A model generated the notes under the pieces. The model was not told the origin of the DNA. It saw nothing but the letters and a program-made list of their open reading frames with translations, and made no database searches. Position numbers and translations under genes: made by a program. Below are positions 63,291-64,000 of a DNA stretch of 64,000 nt, piece by piece (within the stretch, counting starts at the first letter, position 1; every line of letters begins with the position of its first letter). The stretch is taken from assembly GCA_017558005.1 (NCBI GenBank), contig JAFYWN010000030.1:1-64000 (forward strand), given 5' to 3'. The stretch is from Kiritimatiellia bacterium. Its GTDB lineage: Bacteria; Verrucomicrobiota; Kiritimatiellia; RFP12; DVOR01.

Positions 63291-63361
63291 GCGGGCGTAA
63301 TTCAATGGCAGAATAGGAGCTTCCCATGCTTCTTACGAGGGTTCGATTCCCTTCGCCCGCT
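63291..63361 (+). tRNA. tRNA-Gly (CCC)
   Basis: Acceptor GCGGGCG/CGCCCGC, anticodon stem GGAGC/GCTTC with loop TTCCCAT (anticodon CCC), T loop TTCGATT. The 3' CCA is not encoded: the sequence after the discriminator is CC followed directly by the next tRNA. Confidence 0.93.
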
Positions 63362-63363
63362 CC

Positions 63364-63440
63364 GGGCTGTTAGCTCAGTTGGTTAGAGCACTACCTTCAC
63401 ACGGTAGGGGTCGCTGGTTCGAGTCCAGCACAGCCCACCA
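63364..63440 (+). tRNA. tRNA-Val (CAC)
   Basis: Acceptor GGGCTGT/ACAGCCC, anticodon stem CTACC/GGTAG with loop TTCACAC (anticodon CAC), T loop TTCGAGT, discriminator A, CCA encoded. It is 2 nt from tRNA-Gly, so both are processed from one transcript. Confidence 0.95.
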
Positions 63441-63445
63441 TTCTT

Positions 63446-63478
63446 TGGCGGTTTCCGAAAACGGGAACCGTTTTTTAT
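63446..63478 (+). terminator. Terminator after tRNA-Val
   Basis: CGGTTTCC-gaaaac-GGGAACCG followed by TTTTTTA, right after the tRNA pair. Confidence 0.82.
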
Positions 63479-63500
63479 TTTCTTGACTGTACTTTTATTA

Positions 63501-63546
63501 AAACTCATCGCGCAATCGCCCTAAGTGGACAATTGCGCGATGAGTT
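63501..63546 (-). terminator. Terminator of clpB
   Basis: AAACTCATCGCGCAAT pairs with ATTGCGCGATGAGTTT around a 14-nt loop, followed by TAATAAAAG on the minus strand. The stem is 16 bp and perfect. Confidence 0.72.
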
Positions 63547-63569
63547 TATTCTCTTTGGGGCGAAGCAGA

Positions 63570-64000
63570 TTACATTTTAATCGTTTCGCCTGGAAGAACT
63601 TCGCCAGCGATAATTTTACGAGCCAGCGGCGTCTCAAGGCGACGCTGAATGGTTCGCTTGAGCGGACGAGCACCGAAGTCTGGGTCATATCCCTCTTCAA
63701 TGAGCGTAGCCCGCGTTTCTGGCGTTACCTCTAAGGTGAAATTCTCTTCGGAAAGACGCGCAGCCAGATCGCTCAACTGCAAGTCAAGAATCTTTTCAAG
63801 GCTTGCCTTGGTGAGCGGTTTGAAGATGAGCGTCTCATCCAATCGGTTAAGAAACTCTGGCGGGAATTTGCTTTTTAACAACGTTTCCACCAATTCCTTC
63901 ACCTCGCCTCCGTCCTTTTCCTGTTCGGCTCGAGCGATCAAATCACTTCCAAGGTTAGAGGTCATGATGATAATTGTGTTGGCAAAGCTCACCGTTGTGC
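63570..64000 (-). CDS. clpB: ClpB disaggregase, C-terminal part (cut by window edge)
   Basis: The frame is open to the end of the window, so the start lies outside. The visible ~143 residues carry VSFANTIIIMTSNLGSD (sensor region of the second AAA module), FPPEFLNRLDETLIFKPL with the Arg finger, and the D2 small domain GYDPDFGARPLKRTIQRRLETPLA. This is the ClpB C-terminus. ClpB rescues aggregated proteins with DnaK. ClpA or ClpC end differently, so ClpB is the better call, but the N-terminal half is needed to be sure. Confidence 0.88.
   Translation of the reverse strand, partial: TTVSFANTIIIMTSNLGSDLIARAEQEKDGGEVKELVETLLKSKFPPEFLNRLDETLIFKPLTKASLEKILDLQLSDLAARLSEENFTLEVTPETRATLIEEGYDPDFGARPLKRTIQRRLETPLARKIIAGEVLPGETIKM

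Overview
The window looks like chromosomal DNA of a Gram-negative bacterium of the PVC superphylum, probably a gut or rumen Kiritimatiellota/Lentisphaerae-like lineage. Three things point that way. It has lipid A and LPS-export genes (lpxD, lptD). It has a class of pseudopilin ending in a FADGHV motif that is common in Planctomycetes, Verrucomicrobia and Lentisphaerae. It also carries two enormous secreted proteins (3975 and 4123 aa), one of them with Asp-rich 'DTDGDGxxDxWE' loops and a LamG domain. This taxonomic placement is inferred from gene content, not from a marker tree.

Layout. 0.3-3.1 kb: a DUF4143-type ATPase behind a 34-bp tandem repeat, and a Y1/REP-associated transposase flanked by REP-like palindromes. 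3.4-10.9 kb (minus strand): a tight run psd-pssA-aconitase-Arg-rich zinc-finger protein-lpxD-40-aa membrane ORF-aroC. 11.5-13.3 kb (plus): a TatD-family hydrolase and a sugar-nucleotidyltransferase. 13.4-22.3 kb (minus): phosphohexomutase, RlmI-like methyltransferase, RNase PH, tRNA-Arg, lptD, RNase G/E, rodA, tRNA-Tyr. 22.9-36.0 kb (minus): a two-gene unit made of a pseudopilin and a 3975-aa secreted protein. 36.0-38.1 kb: a long non-coding stretch with three TTATCAACA boxes, three ~22-bp iterons and GC-rich repeat families. 38.1-43.7 kb (plus): exbB-exbD-small PQ-loop-like protein-BASS transporter-gatC-gatA-gatB. 43.8-44.6 kb: a second copy of the repeat cluster. 44.7-57.7 kb (minus): a lipoprotein followed by a 4123-aa LamG/Asp-loop protein. 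57.7-63.1 kb: an AT-richer extracellular-polysaccharide cluster (acyltransferase, polysaccharide deacetylase, GT4, DUF1796, polysaccharide pyruvyl transferase) with a palindrome-rich divergent promoter region. 63.3-64.0 kb: tRNA-Gly, tRNA-Val and the 3' end of clpB.

Most of the gene set concerns the envelope: phospholipid headgroups (psd, pssA), lipid A (lpxD), LPS export (lptD), elongation-type wall synthesis (rodA), proton-driven envelope energisation (exbBD), giant surface proteins, and surface glycan synthesis and modification. The most unusual non-coding signal is a pair of near-identical repeats (about 37.1-37.4 and 44.2-44.5 kb). Each contains a roughly 123-bp unit that can fold as an outer 20-bp stem enclosing three hairpins. 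One copy has perfect 20-bp inverted ends. It could be a MITE-like element or a structured RNA.
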